Assembly (NCBI GenBank): GCA_964613305.1 | Contig: CAZTII010000042.1 | Coordinates: 1 to 16,049 of the forward strand | Origin: CAZTII01 sp964613305 | GTDB taxonomy: Bacteria; Bacillota_I; Bacilli_A; Erysipelotrichales; Erysipelotrichaceae | DNA: 16,049 bases | Direction of reading: 5' to 3' | In this document: in pieces, positions 7,185 through 13,896 of the stretch | How positions within the stretch are numbered: position 1 is the first letter of the stretch | Layout of the letters: every line of letters starts with the position of its first letter | Notes under the pieces: generated by a model | What the model saw: only the letters and a program-made list of their open reading frames with translations | What the model was told of the DNA's origin: nothing | Databases searched by the model: none | Position numbers and translations under genes: made by a program

Positions 7185-7784
7185 ATGAAAAATAAAATTA
7201 GAACATTACTATTGTTAGTATTTACACTATTATTAGTAAAACCGACAACAATTCAAGCCGATTTAGGTGGTTTTATTATTGAACACTATGATGTGAATAT
7301 TGTTGTAACCGAAGAAGGTGAGGTTACTGTTTTAGAAACAATTGATGTAAAGTTTTTAGAAGAAAGACATGGATTGTATTTTAATATACCTACTGAATAT
7401 AAGATTGATAATAAAAAAATTGTTTTTCCAATTAAAGAAAGTCATGTTTTGTCCAATCATGATTATTCTATAAATTATAAAACCATTAAAATAGGTAATA
7501 GTAATCACTTTGCTTCAGAACGTGAACAATATAAGATTTCTTATACTATTCAAATGAAAGATTTAAAGTTAAAAGAAGGACAATTATTTTATTGGAATAT
7601 TATTAGTAATCAATGGAATGAAGATATTGATCATACAACATTTACAATTACGATGCCAAAAACAATCGATGAAAAAAATATATCTTTTTATACATTGAAA
7701 AATACGTGTAGTGATAAGTTAAAGTATACGATTAATGACAATGTTATTTCAGGAACACTCGATGAAGTTATTAATCAAGATTAA
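7185..7784 (+). CDS. DUF2207 membrane protein, N-terminal part, cut by in-frame TAA
   Basis: This is the extracellular N-terminal domain of a DUF2207 (YpeB/YtkA-unrelated, uncharacterised) membrane protein. ATG 7185 is set by AAGGAGG at 7172-7178, seven bases upstream, and by the signal peptide that follows (hydrophobic LLLLVFTLLLV, likely cleavage after IQA). The mature part has the family start with a YDVNIVVTEEGEVTVLETID pattern and HGLYFNIP, a beta-rich exported region. The frame stops at TAA 7782-7784 and resumes in the same phase, so the 199-residue product would lack its membrane anchor and could be released. The in-vivo function of the family is not known. An upstream ATG at 7143 is in frame but has no ribosome site. 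Confidence 0.8.
   Translation: MKNKIRTLLLLVFTLLLVKPTTIQADLGGFIIEHYDVNIVVTEEGEVTVLETIDVKFLEERHGLYFNIPTEYKIDNKKIVFPIKESHVLSNHDYSINYKTIKIGNSNHFASEREQYKISYTIQMKDLKLKEGQLFYWNIISNQWNEDIDHTTFTITMPKTIDEKNISFYTLKNTCSDKLKYTINDNVISGTLDEVINQD
7782..7784 (+). other. In-frame TAA nonsense codon splitting the DUF2207 gene
   Basis: Codons around it read EVINQD-stop-TLTVKMSLPHDYF with no phase change. The downstream part matches the usual strand just before the membrane segment in DUF2207 proteins (a LTV...LP.GYF pattern). A one-base change from TAT, TAC, CAA, GAA or AAA would create it. Confidence 0.85.
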
Positions 7785-7799
7785 ACATTAACCGTTAAA

Positions 7800-9017
7800 A
7801 TGAGTCTACCTCATGATTATTTTAAATTTCCTGATAATAAAAGGTTGATACTACCATATTTGATAGGTAATATATTGTTATTTATCATAATATTTGTTAT
7901 TTCAACAATTAAAAAGAAAGAAGATTTAATCGTTAAATCCATTGAATTTCATCCGCCACACAATGTAACAAGCAGTGATATTGGCTATATTGTTGATGGA
8001 AACATTGAAAACAATGATGTATTTTCGTTGTTGTTATTGTGGGCAAGTCAAGGTTTTGTATCAATCAGTGAAAGTAATAAATCATTTATTGTTACCTTAT
8101 TAGACCGCATTCCTAATGAATCACCATTATCACACTTTAAATTTTTTAATCGCTTCTTCTATTCTGAAGTCATTGATATAAAGAAAATTAATGGTAAAAA
8201 AGTTGGAAAAGGAGTATACGAAACAAAGAAAAATATATTGCTTGAACAAAGTGATTATTTTCAAAAGAAAAACTATAAGAAATTTATACTATTATTTATT
8301 AGTACAATCAGTTTGTTTTCTTTATTTATGTTGGATCATCAATTGTTTTATGGTAGTAGCGACCATCTTATTTCCACGATGACAATCGCTTTATTTATCA
8401 TTATTTTATCGATGTTAAGTTCTCTTATTCAACTAGGAAACATGGGTGCTTACTTTAATGGTTCTTTTAGAAAAACATATCGTAAACGTCTTATAAAGTA
8501 TATCATCGTACAATGTATTATTTTCTTGATTACTTCTATTGCGATGCATGAAGTAAATATAGTTGTAACCGCATGTTTTTATATTGTATATAATTGTTAT
8601 CACTTACTTGCGTCATCTGTTATAAAAAGAACGGAAAAAGGAAAAGAAATATATGGTAAAGTGTTAGGATTTAGAAATTTTATTAAAACAGCCGAATATG
8701 ATCGTTTACAATGGTTAACGAAAGAAAATCCGAATTATTTTTATGAAGTACTTCCATATGCTTATTCTTTTGGTTTAGTGGATCATTGGAGTAAACATTT
8801 TAAAAATATTGATATTACGCCAATTAATGGTTTTAATGGAATTGGAAATATTGATTTAATTTCAAGAAACATTGATGATTTAAACATTAGCTTTGAAAAA
8901 GATATCGAAGTACCATCCTTTACGTTTAGTGATTACGTATCGATTATTACTGGTATTGGTAGTGATGATGGTGAAAGTGGTGGTGGCTTTGGTGGAACAA
9001 GTGGAGGAAGTTGGTAG
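7800..9017 (+). CDS. DUF2207 membrane protein, C-terminal part
   Basis: This is the membrane and cytoplasmic half of the DUF2207 protein, in phase with the upstream half. It has a membrane segment at about residues 18-38 (LPYLIGNILLFIIIFVIST). A cytoplasmic domain follows with the conserved SSDIGYIVDG and LLLLWASQGFVSI region. Further hydrophobic segments lie near 162-180, 190-212 and 231-270. The C-terminus is Gly/Ser-rich and ends GGFGGTSGGSW, the hallmark tail of the family. ATG 7800 has no ribosome site, so independent translation is unlikely unless by re-initiation 15 bases after the TAA. Its TAG stop overlaps the GTG start of the glycerate kinase by one base. Confidence 0.8.
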   Translation: MSLPHDYFKFPDNKRLILPYLIGNILLFIIIFVISTIKKKEDLIVKSIEFHPPHNVTSSDIGYIVDGNIENNDVFSLLLLWASQGFVSISESNKSFIVTLLDRIPNESPLSHFKFFNRFFYSEVIDIKKINGKKVGKGVYETKKNILLEQSDYFQKKNYKKFILLFISTISLFSLFMLDHQLFYGSSDHLISTMTIALFIIILSMLSSLIQLGNMGAYFNGSFRKTYRKRLIKYIIVQCIIFLITSIAMHEVNIVVTACFYIVYNCYHLLASSVIKRTEKGKEIYGKVLGFRNFIKTAEYDRLQWLTKENPNYFYEVLPYAYSFGLVDHWSKHFKNIDITPINGFNGIGNIDLISRNIDDLNISFEKDIEVPSFTFSDYVSIITGIGSDDGESGGGFGGTSGGSW

Positions 9018-10129
9018 TGAAAATAATTGTTGCCTTTGATTCGTTTAAAGAAAGTATGAGTGCAATAGATGCATCAACTGCGTTTATTAAAGGTGTTAAA
9101 AAAGTAAAATCAGATATTGAAGTAGAAATAGTACCAATGGCTGATGGTGGAGAAGGAACGTTAGCTGTACTTCAACGATGTAGAAATTATGAAGAAAAAG
9201 TAATGAATTGTAGTGATTTAATGAATCAAGCAATATCAGTTACGATAGCTAAAACAAAGGATGTGTGTATTATTGAATCCGCCAGCATGTGCGGTTTAGG
9301 TTTAGTAGAAAGTGATAAAAGAAATCCACTGTTAGCTACTTCTTATGGATTAGGAGAAATCGTTAATCAATGCATTCAACTATCAGTAAATAAAATTATT
9401 ATTGGACTTGGTGGAACTGGTGTTAATGATGGTGGAATGGGGTTTTTACAAGCACTAGGAGTTACATTTTATAAAGAAAATGAACCACTTTTTGTTGATC
9501 ATACCACTATTTTAGAAGCGACTTCCATGGATGTACGTGAAGCAATGAAAAACTTAAAAAATATTGAACTGATTATAGCTAGTGATGTAACATCACCATT
9601 ATTAGGAAGTAGTGGAGCGACGTACACATTTGGTCCGCAAAAAGGGGCGTCGAAGGATGATTTAATACAATTAGAAACAAATTTAACCCATTTGTCGCAA
9701 TTGATGAATCAACACATGACAACAGATATTTCAATAATACCAGGCTCTGGTGCCGCTGGTGGACTTGGTGCAGCATTATTGTTGCTTAACGGAAAGATGA
9801 TTAGCGGTATTGATTTAATAATGAGTGAAAGTGGTTTAGAACATAAAATAATGCAAGCTGATTATGTTTTTACAGGAGAAGGAAGCATTGATAGCCAATC
9901 ACTACAAGGAAAAGTGATTTCTGGAATAGCTAAAGTATGTAAAAAACACAATAAACCGTGTATTGCCTTAGCTGGTAAAATTGATTATAACAACGATGAA
10001 TTATACAATCTTGGCATTACAAGTGTTTTTAGTATTGTTAACCAAGCGAAAACATTAAAAGAAGCACTTTGTGATGGTGAAAAATCAATGGAAAACATTG
10101 GTGAAAACATCATACGACTTTTAAAATAA
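9017..10129 (+). CDS. glxK: Glycerate kinase (GarK/GlxK family)
   Basis: This cytosolic enzyme phosphorylates D-glycerate with ATP, giving 2-phosphoglycerate (3-phosphoglycerate in some members), and feeds lower glycolysis. The 370-residue length is usual for the family. Motifs seen include VAFDSFKESMSA near the N-terminus, PMADGGEGT (about 41-48), GLGGTGVNDGGMG (about 130-142), SDVTSPLLGSSGATYTFGPQ (about 189-208), PGSGAAGGLGAALLL and TGEGSIDS. GTG 9017 is chosen because GGAGG at 9003-9007 is nine bases away; TTG 9011 would be too close. The ribosome site lies inside the Gly-codon-rich end of the DUF2207 gene, so the two are coupled. A candidate partner, a tartronate semialdehyde reductase-like protein, is encoded about 2.4 kb downstream. 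Confidence 0.92.
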   Translation: MKIIVAFDSFKESMSAIDASTAFIKGVKKVKSDIEVEIVPMADGGEGTLAVLQRCRNYEEKVMNCSDLMNQAISVTIAKTKDVCIIESASMCGLGLVESDKRNPLLATSYGLGEIVNQCIQLSVNKIIIGLGGTGVNDGGMGFLQALGVTFYKENEPLFVDHTTILEATSMDVREAMKNLKNIELIIASDVTSPLLGSSGATYTFGPQKGASKDDLIQLETNLTHLSQLMNQHMTTDISIIPGSGAAGGLGAALLLLNGKMISGIDLIMSESGLEHKIMQADYVFTGEGSIDSQSLQGKVISGIAKVCKKHNKPCIALAGKIDYNNDELYNLGITSVFSIVNQAKTLKEALCDGEKSMENIGENIIRLLK

Positions 10130-10130
10130 A

Positions 10131-10155
10131 AAACCTTAACGGATTGTTAAGGTTT
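10131..10155 (-). terminator. Terminator between glycerate kinase and pilin genes
   Basis: AAACCTTAAC (10131-10140) and GTTAAGGTTT (10146-10155) form a perfect 10-base stem with a 5-base loop. The long T-rich tail follows on the minus strand only, so it chiefly ends the pilin transcript. It may act weakly for the + strand gene, whose side lacks a T run. Confidence 0.8.
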
Positions 10156-10168
10156 AGAAGGATAGTAC

Positions 10169-11023
10169 TTATTTAGTTAAAGCTTCTGGCAAAACGGGTG
10201 GTGTTTTAGCAACTGTCCAAGAACTTCCAGGCGTATCCACTTGTTTACGTAAGTAGGTTAGAACAGTTGGAATATTGCTTGAAGGGTCTTGTGAATTATA
10301 TGGTAATGCGGGGTTTGTAATAGTGTTCGTACTAGATGCTGTAAAACGACCGATGTCAAAAAATGCATTTTGACTATTTTCCATATAAACATACCATTCA
10401 TTTTTTTCGGAATCATAGATTGCTTTGGCAAATTTATCTGGGGTAGTAGTTTGAGATGGGTAATTGATGCTCTTGGATACATATAGTAGTTTATTGTTCG
10501 TTCTCTCTGGGTAAGTATTGGTATGAGTGTTGGATACTACTTGTACAACGAGATCTAAATTGTTAAAAGTAGCTTTCGGTACGTTATTTTGATTTGGGTA
10601 CAAATTTCTAAAAAATGTTACGTTGTCTAGTATACCTTGTATATTCTTTAAATTTAAGATTTCCTTTGCTGTTTTATTGTTTTGTGAAGGGGCGTCAGTT
10701 GTATGATTACAGGTAATCGTAATTGTGTTATTTGTTGTGTCTAATTTATACTCTCCATGAAATGGACATGTAGCACGTTTTAATATAGCTGTAATCGCTG
10801 CTTTATGTGGTTCATTGCTTAAGTCACTTAGTAGTAATGAATTGCTTTCTATATAAATTGTAATTTCTTGTTTAAGTTGTGATTTGTTTAAATCACATGT
10901 TGTTTCTTTTGCTTTTGCCGTATAGCCAATAATACTTGGAACTAGGATTAATGCTAAGATGGCTAAAATGCTGATTACGACAATTAATTCTACTAAAGTA
11001 AAGCCTTTTTTACTGTTTTTCAT
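10169..11023 (-). CDS. Type IV pilin-like protein with prepilin N-terminus
   Basis: The 284-residue protein begins MKNSKKGFTLVELIVVISIL. This is a class III prepilin leader with cleavage expected between Gly7 and Phe8, Glu5 of the mature form (E12) and one long hydrophobic helix (about 8-32). AAGGAGGAG precedes ATG 11023. The soluble region has Cys43, then a CPFHGEY...CNH segment (Cys86, Cys105) like the disulfide-bounded beta hairpin of some Firmicutes pilins. The rest matches nothing I recognise. It has its own promoter and terminator, with no pilus ATPase, platform protein or prepilin peptidase nearby, so assembly would need genes elsewhere. It could be a minor pilin or pseudopilin. At 284 residues it is larger than a typical major pilin. 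Confidence 0.88.
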   Translation of the reverse strand: MKNSKKGFTLVELIVVISILAILALILVPSIIGYTAKAKETTCDLNKSQLKQEITIYIESNSLLLSDLSNEPHKAAITAILKRATCPFHGEYKLDTTNNTITITCNHTTDAPSQNNKTAKEILNLKNIQGILDNVTFFRNLYPNQNNVPKATFNNLDLVVQVVSNTHTNTYPERTNNKLLYVSKSINYPSQTTTPDKFAKAIYDSEKNEWYVYMENSQNAFFDIGRFTASSTNTITNPALPYNSQDPSSNIPTVLTYLRKQVDTPGSSWTVAKTPPVLPEALTK

Positions 11024-11043
11024 AGCATCTCCTCCTTGATGAC

Positions 11044-11073
11044 ATTATAACATAATGATATTTTTGTTGACAA
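11044..11073 (-). promoter_or_regulatory. Sigma-A promoter of the pilin-like gene
   Basis: TTGTCA (11073-11068), an 18-base spacer and a consensus TATAAT (11049-11044), read on the minus strand. The leader would be under 20 bases and hold little besides the ribosome site. Confidence 0.7.
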
Positions 11074-11151
11074 TAATTTCGCTCTATTTACTGCTTTAAA
11101 AATGAAATTATCTTGTTTTTTATTTGTGTGGTGTTATTGAATGGTACGTAC

Positions 11152-11157
11152 TATAAT
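11152..11157 (+). promoter_or_regulatory. -10 element for the SIS-domain gene
   Basis: A perfect TATAAT lies about seven bases before the expected start of transcription, and GGAGGTGAT follows directly. No convincing -35 is present at the usual distance, so an activator may be needed or the promoter may be weak. Confidence 0.5.
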
Positions 11158-11177
11158 TGATGTATGGAGGTGATTGT

Positions 11178-11894
11178 GTGTTTGAGTATGTTGATGCTTT
11201 GCAACAATTGCTGTCGACTGTTTTTTCTCAACAAGAGGAAGTAATTAAAGAGCTTGCTCTAGTTTTTAAGGATAATTTAATGAGTGATGGAATTATTCAT
11301 GTTTTTGGTAGTGGTCATTCGCATTTGGTTGGTATTGAAATGTTTGCACGTGCTGGTGGATCAGGGAATGTTAATGCGATATTGGATGCTGATGTGTTGA
11401 CTTCTTCTGGTGCTCGTCGTGGTGGTGCAGTGGAGAAATTGTCTGGTTTGGCTGATATTATTTATGATAATTATAAAATTGATAAACATGATTTAATGAT
11501 TATTGTTTCAAATTCTGGTCGTAATGCATTACCGATTGAAATGGCAATGCGTTGTGAAAAAGAGGGTGTTAAGACAGTAGCAATTACGAATTTAGCGCAT
11601 TCAAAGAGTTGTGTTAGTCGCCATCATTCTGGTAAGCGATTGTTTGAGAGTGTTGATTATGTAGTGGATACCTTTGTTCCAATTGGTGATGGTTTAGTGA
11701 TGATTGATGGTATGTTGACGGGTGCCGCTTCTTCTATTATTTCTATGGCGCTTGTTCATACGATTACAACCGAAGCGATTAAATTGTGTGTTGCGGAAGG
11801 TTTTAGACCTATGGTTTTTCAATCACAAAATTTAGATGGTTTTGATAATGACCAAATTTATAAAAAATATGAGGATAAAATTAAGTTTTATTAA
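11178..11894 (+). CDS. SIS-domain phosphosugar-binding protein (UPF0309 type)
   Basis: The 238-residue cytosolic protein is a single SIS (sugar isomerase) domain. GSGHSH (44-49) forms the phosphate-binding turn after the first strand. SNSGRNALPIEMA (about 111-123) carries the SxSGRN motif. HSKS...RHHSGKRL (about 141-155) is typical of the UPF0309 group, whose members are predicted to bind phosphorylated sugars but have no settled reaction. GTG 11178 is preferred because GGAGGTGAT (11166-11174) sits at the right distance; TTG 11157 lies within the -10 element and ATG 11160 overlaps the ribosome site. No sugar transporter or kinase is adjacent, so the substrate cannot be guessed. It may act as an isomerase, an etherase-like enzyme or a sensor. 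Confidence 0.82.
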   Translation: MFEYVDALQQLLSTVFSQQEEVIKELALVFKDNLMSDGIIHVFGSGHSHLVGIEMFARAGGSGNVNAILDADVLTSSGARRGGAVEKLSGLADIIYDNYKIDKHDLMIIVSNSGRNALPIEMAMRCEKEGVKTVAITNLAHSKSCVSRHHSGKRLFESVDYVVDTFVPIGDGLVMIDGMLTGAASSIISMALVHTITTEAIKLCVAEGFRPMVFQSQNLDGFDNDQIYKKYEDKIKFY

Positions 11895-11920
11895 GGCTTT
11901 TAACAAGATGTAATTTAACG

Positions 11921-11926
11921 TATAAT
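11921..11926 (+). promoter_or_regulatory. -10 element for the DUF6935-like/dehydrogenase pair
   Basis: Perfect TATAAT lies 24 bases before ATG 11950. The -35 region (TTTTAA, 17 bases upstream) is poor. No terminator separates this site from the SIS gene, so readthrough is also likely. Confidence 0.5.
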
Positions 11927-11949
11927 AAAGGAAAGATAGGAGGTTCTTT

Positions 11950-12510
11950 ATGGGACTATTTGACAAAATTGCGGATGCGACAAAGAAGGGCGCTGATGCG
12001 GTATTAGCTTCGGTTTCAAACAAAAAAGTTCAATTTGTTTTTAACGAGATGCCAGAAACATTATCCGATTTTACTGCTTTGCCAGAATTTAAACGAAGTA
12101 CTCCATTTGAAGCAGCTGCGTTACTTGTTATTGCTTTATGTAATTATGCGGCAAATAAAGAGGTTGGAATTGACATGCTTAATGCAATTCGTGGCCCTGA
12201 ACCATTGAATAATCATGAAAAGAGTTTTTTAAAGGATCGTATTAATGGTAGTGAATATTTACCAGTATCGTATTTTAAAGGTACAAGCCCGTCGAATAAT
12301 TATACACCAACTAAACCGTATACCCTTGAAGTAGAAGACAATAAATATTCCTATGATAATGAAGGATATGCAACACTTTGGCTTAAATCTAGTGGTGCTG
12401 ATTCACCACGACAAGTGACATTACGTCGAAAAGGTGATACGTGGTGTTATTACGATAATCATTTGTTACCAGGTATTCGTAAACCTGATAGTCAAGATTT
12501 ATGGAAATAA
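11950..12510 (+). CDS. Uncharacterised protein, DUF6935-like
   Basis: A 186-residue soluble protein with AGGAGG ahead of ATG 11950. It has no signal peptide. A short amphipathic N-terminus (MGLFDKIADATKKGADAV) leads into a compact domain containing PETLSDFTALPEFKRSTPFE, a small hydrophobic segment (AALLVIALCNYA) and FLKDRINGSEYLPVSYFKG. It ends with a beta-rich part, NKYSYDNEGYATLWLKSSGA followed by QVTLRRKGDTWCYYD. This pattern resembles small proteins labelled DUF6935 in Erysipelotrichia and Clostridia; I make the match from memory and hold it loosely. No enzymatic motif is evident. The stop overlaps the dehydrogenase start by ten bases, so the pair is co-translated. Confidence 0.75.
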   Translation: MGLFDKIADATKKGADAVLASVSNKKVQFVFNEMPETLSDFTALPEFKRSTPFEAAALLVIALCNYAANKEVGIDMLNAIRGPEPLNNHEKSFLKDRINGSEYLPVSYFKGTSPSNNYTPTKPYTLEVEDNKYSYDNEGYATLWLKSSGADSPRQVTLRRKGDTWCYYDNHLLPGIRKPDSQDLWK

Positions 12511-13364
12511 TAAAAACAATTGGTTTTATCGGAACTGGAGTTATGGGGGCGAGCATGGCTCGCCATTTAATTCATCATGGTTATAGTGTTCGCGTTTATA
12601 ATCGAACACCTTCTAAAGCGGAAGCTTTACGTCAAGATGGCGCTATTGTTTGTTCAACGATTGAAGAGTGTGTGAAGGAAGCTGATGTTGTGATGACAAT
12701 TGTTGGTTATCCAAATGATGTCTTAGAAGTGTACAACGAACTATTTCAATGGGCAAAACCTGGGACAATTGCGATTGATATGACAACATCTAGTCCAACT
12801 TTAGCGAAAGATTTATACAACATAGGTGTTGTTAAGCAAGTTTCGTTATTGGATGCGCCGGTTAGTGGTGGAGATGTTGGTGCTAAAAACGCCACATTAA
12901 CGATTATGGTAGGTGGCGATAAACAAATTGTTGATTGTTGTTTACCACTTTTTGAGTGTTTGGGTAAAACAATTGTATATTGTGGTGAAGCAGGAAGCGG
13001 TCAACATACAAAAATGGCGAATCAAATTGCGATTGCGGGCGCTATTGGTGGTGTAAGTGAAGCGTTATTGTACAGTCAAGCGATGAATTTAGATTTACAA
13101 ACGACATTGAATGCAATTTCTAATGGTGCTGCAGGTAGTTGGCAAATGCAATACAATGGTCCTAAAATGATACAAGGAGACGATAGTGCAGGTTTTTATG
13201 TGAAGCATTTTATTAAAGACATGAAGATTGCTTTAGAATGTGCTCAGGAAAAAGGAATTCAGTTGGATGTATTACAACAAGTTTGTTCAACATATGATAG
13301 TGCTGATAGTAGTTATAATGATAAAGGTACACAAGTATTGTTTGATATTTTAAAGAAAAGGTAA
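12501..13364 (+). CDS. garR: NAD(P)-dependent beta-hydroxyacid dehydrogenase (tartronate semialdehyde reductase-like)
   Basis: The 287-residue protein belongs to the beta-hydroxyacid dehydrogenase family (GarR/GlxR, 3-hydroxyisobutyrate dehydrogenase). It has a Rossmann motif GFIGTGVMG (G11, G13, G16) and NRT at 34-36, where Arg rather than Asp suggests NADP(H). The substrate-binding DAPVSGGDVGA lies at 118-128, and GSGQHTKMANQ carries catalytic Lys171. A C-terminal helical domain follows, with KDMKIAL. It most likely reduces tartronate semialdehyde to D-glycerate, the substrate of the kinase encoded at 9017-10129. 3-hydroxyisobutyrate or succinic semialdehyde remain possible because the family is hard to split by sequence. 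ATG 12501 overlaps the preceding gene and has only a weak ribosome site, which fits coupling. Confidence 0.85.
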   Translation: MEIIKTIGFIGTGVMGASMARHLIHHGYSVRVYNRTPSKAEALRQDGAIVCSTIEECVKEADVVMTIVGYPNDVLEVYNELFQWAKPGTIAIDMTTSSPTLAKDLYNIGVVKQVSLLDAPVSGGDVGAKNATLTIMVGGDKQIVDCCLPLFECLGKTIVYCGEAGSGQHTKMANQIAIAGAIGGVSEALLYSQAMNLDLQTTLNAISNGAAGSWQMQYNGPKMIQGDDSAGFYVKHFIKDMKIALECAQEKGIQLDVLQQVCSTYDSADSSYNDKGTQVLFDILKKR

Positions 13365-13387
13365 AGACATGATTTCATGTCTTTTTT
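13363..13387 (+). terminator. Intrinsic terminator after the dehydrogenase
   Basis: AAAGACATGA (13363-13372) pairs with TCATGTCTTT (13375-13384) and runs into a T tract to 13387. It begins at the stop codon and closes the SIS/DUF6935-like/dehydrogenase unit. Confidence 0.88.
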
Positions 13388-13395
13388 ATGTGTTA

Positions 13396-13423
13396 TTGAC
13401 ATAAACCAGAAACATTGTATAAT
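13396..13423 (+). promoter_or_regulatory. Strong sigma-A promoter of the Mrp-ferredoxin/NifX-like operon
   Basis: Consensus TTGACA (13396-13401), a 16-base spacer and consensus TATAAT (13418-13423). Both boxes are perfect. It is the best promoter in the window. Transcription should start near 13430, leaving a leader of about 100 bases. Confidence 0.85.
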
Positions 13424-13429
13424 AGTAAT

Positions 13430-13532
13430 TGACATATGACAGTAATGGTTGATTCGATGATAAAAATAGTGTCAAGTAATGGATCAATGATTACCTTATG
13501 TACGTCAACATGTAATAGAATGGAGGATTCTT
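13430..13532 (+). promoter_or_regulatory. Untranslated leader with repeated AGTAATGG, possible operator
   Basis: The leader before the first NifX-like gene holds AGTAATGG twice (13441-13448 and 13475-13482, 34 bases apart). The second copy starts an imperfect palindrome GTAAT...ATTAC (13476-13494). No long stable hairpin or known riboswitch is apparent. A regulator binding site is possible but unproven. GGAGG at 13522-13526 serves the ATG at 13533. Confidence 0.3.
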
Positions 13533-13895
13533 ATGAAATTAGTAATTCCAGTAGATGAAAAAAAGTTAGACTCAACAGTATGTGTTTCCTTTGGTCGTGC
13601 ACCGTTTTTTCTTTTTTATAACACGGATAGCAAAGAAAGTTATTTTCTTGATAACTCAGCTATCGCAAGTCAAGGTGGTGCAGGGATTAAGGCTGCACAG
13701 GCAATTGTCGATGAAAATGCTCAAGTTTTAATTACACCGCGATGTGGTGAAAATGCTGAAAAAGTTTTAAAAGATGCGGAAATTACAGTATATAAATCAA
13801 TGGATGGTTGCGCACAAGATAATATTAATGCTTTTCTCGATTCTACCTTATCTGTTTTAAATGATTTCCATGCAGGGTTACACGGACATCATTAA
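13533..13895 (+). CDS. NifX/NifB-C-like iron-molybdenum cofactor-binding protein with His-rich tail
   Basis: The 120-residue protein is a stand-alone dinitrogenase iron-molybdenum cofactor domain (pfam02579; the fold of NifX, NafY and the Desulfovibrio orange protein). It shows the family pattern: an MKLVIPVDE start, VSFGRAPFF, a hydrophobic strand leading to QGGAGIKAAQAIVDE, VLITPRCGENAEKVL and ITVYKSMDGCAQDNINAF. The tail HAGLHGHH is rich in His and could bind metal; Cys residues fall near positions 17, 70 and 93. No nitrogenase gene is in the window, so a role in nitrogen fixation is not implied. It leads the operon and ends one base before the first ATPase ATG, suggesting that it carries or receives a metal cluster. 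Confidence 0.87.
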   Translation: MKLVIPVDEKKLDSTVCVSFGRAPFFLFYNTDSKESYFLDNSAIASQGGAGIKAAQAIVDENAQVLITPRCGENAEKVLKDAEITVYKSMDGCAQDNINAFLDSTLSVLNDFHAGLHGHH

Positions 13896-13896
13896 C

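Larger units (their letters stand above)
7185..9017 (+). pseudogene. Complete DUF2207 membrane protein frame, interrupted once
   Basis: Read through the single TAA, the frame gives a protein of about 610 positions. This is the normal size for DUF2207 proteins: signal peptide, extracellular beta domain, membrane anchor, cytoplasmic domain, more membrane segments and a Gly-rich tail. No other lesion is visible. Confidence 0.75.

Noticed and set aside
101..9017. Alternative genetic code with TAA as sense
   Set aside because: TAA terminates several intact genes in this window at sites followed by terminators or the next gene start, so global reassignment does not fit.
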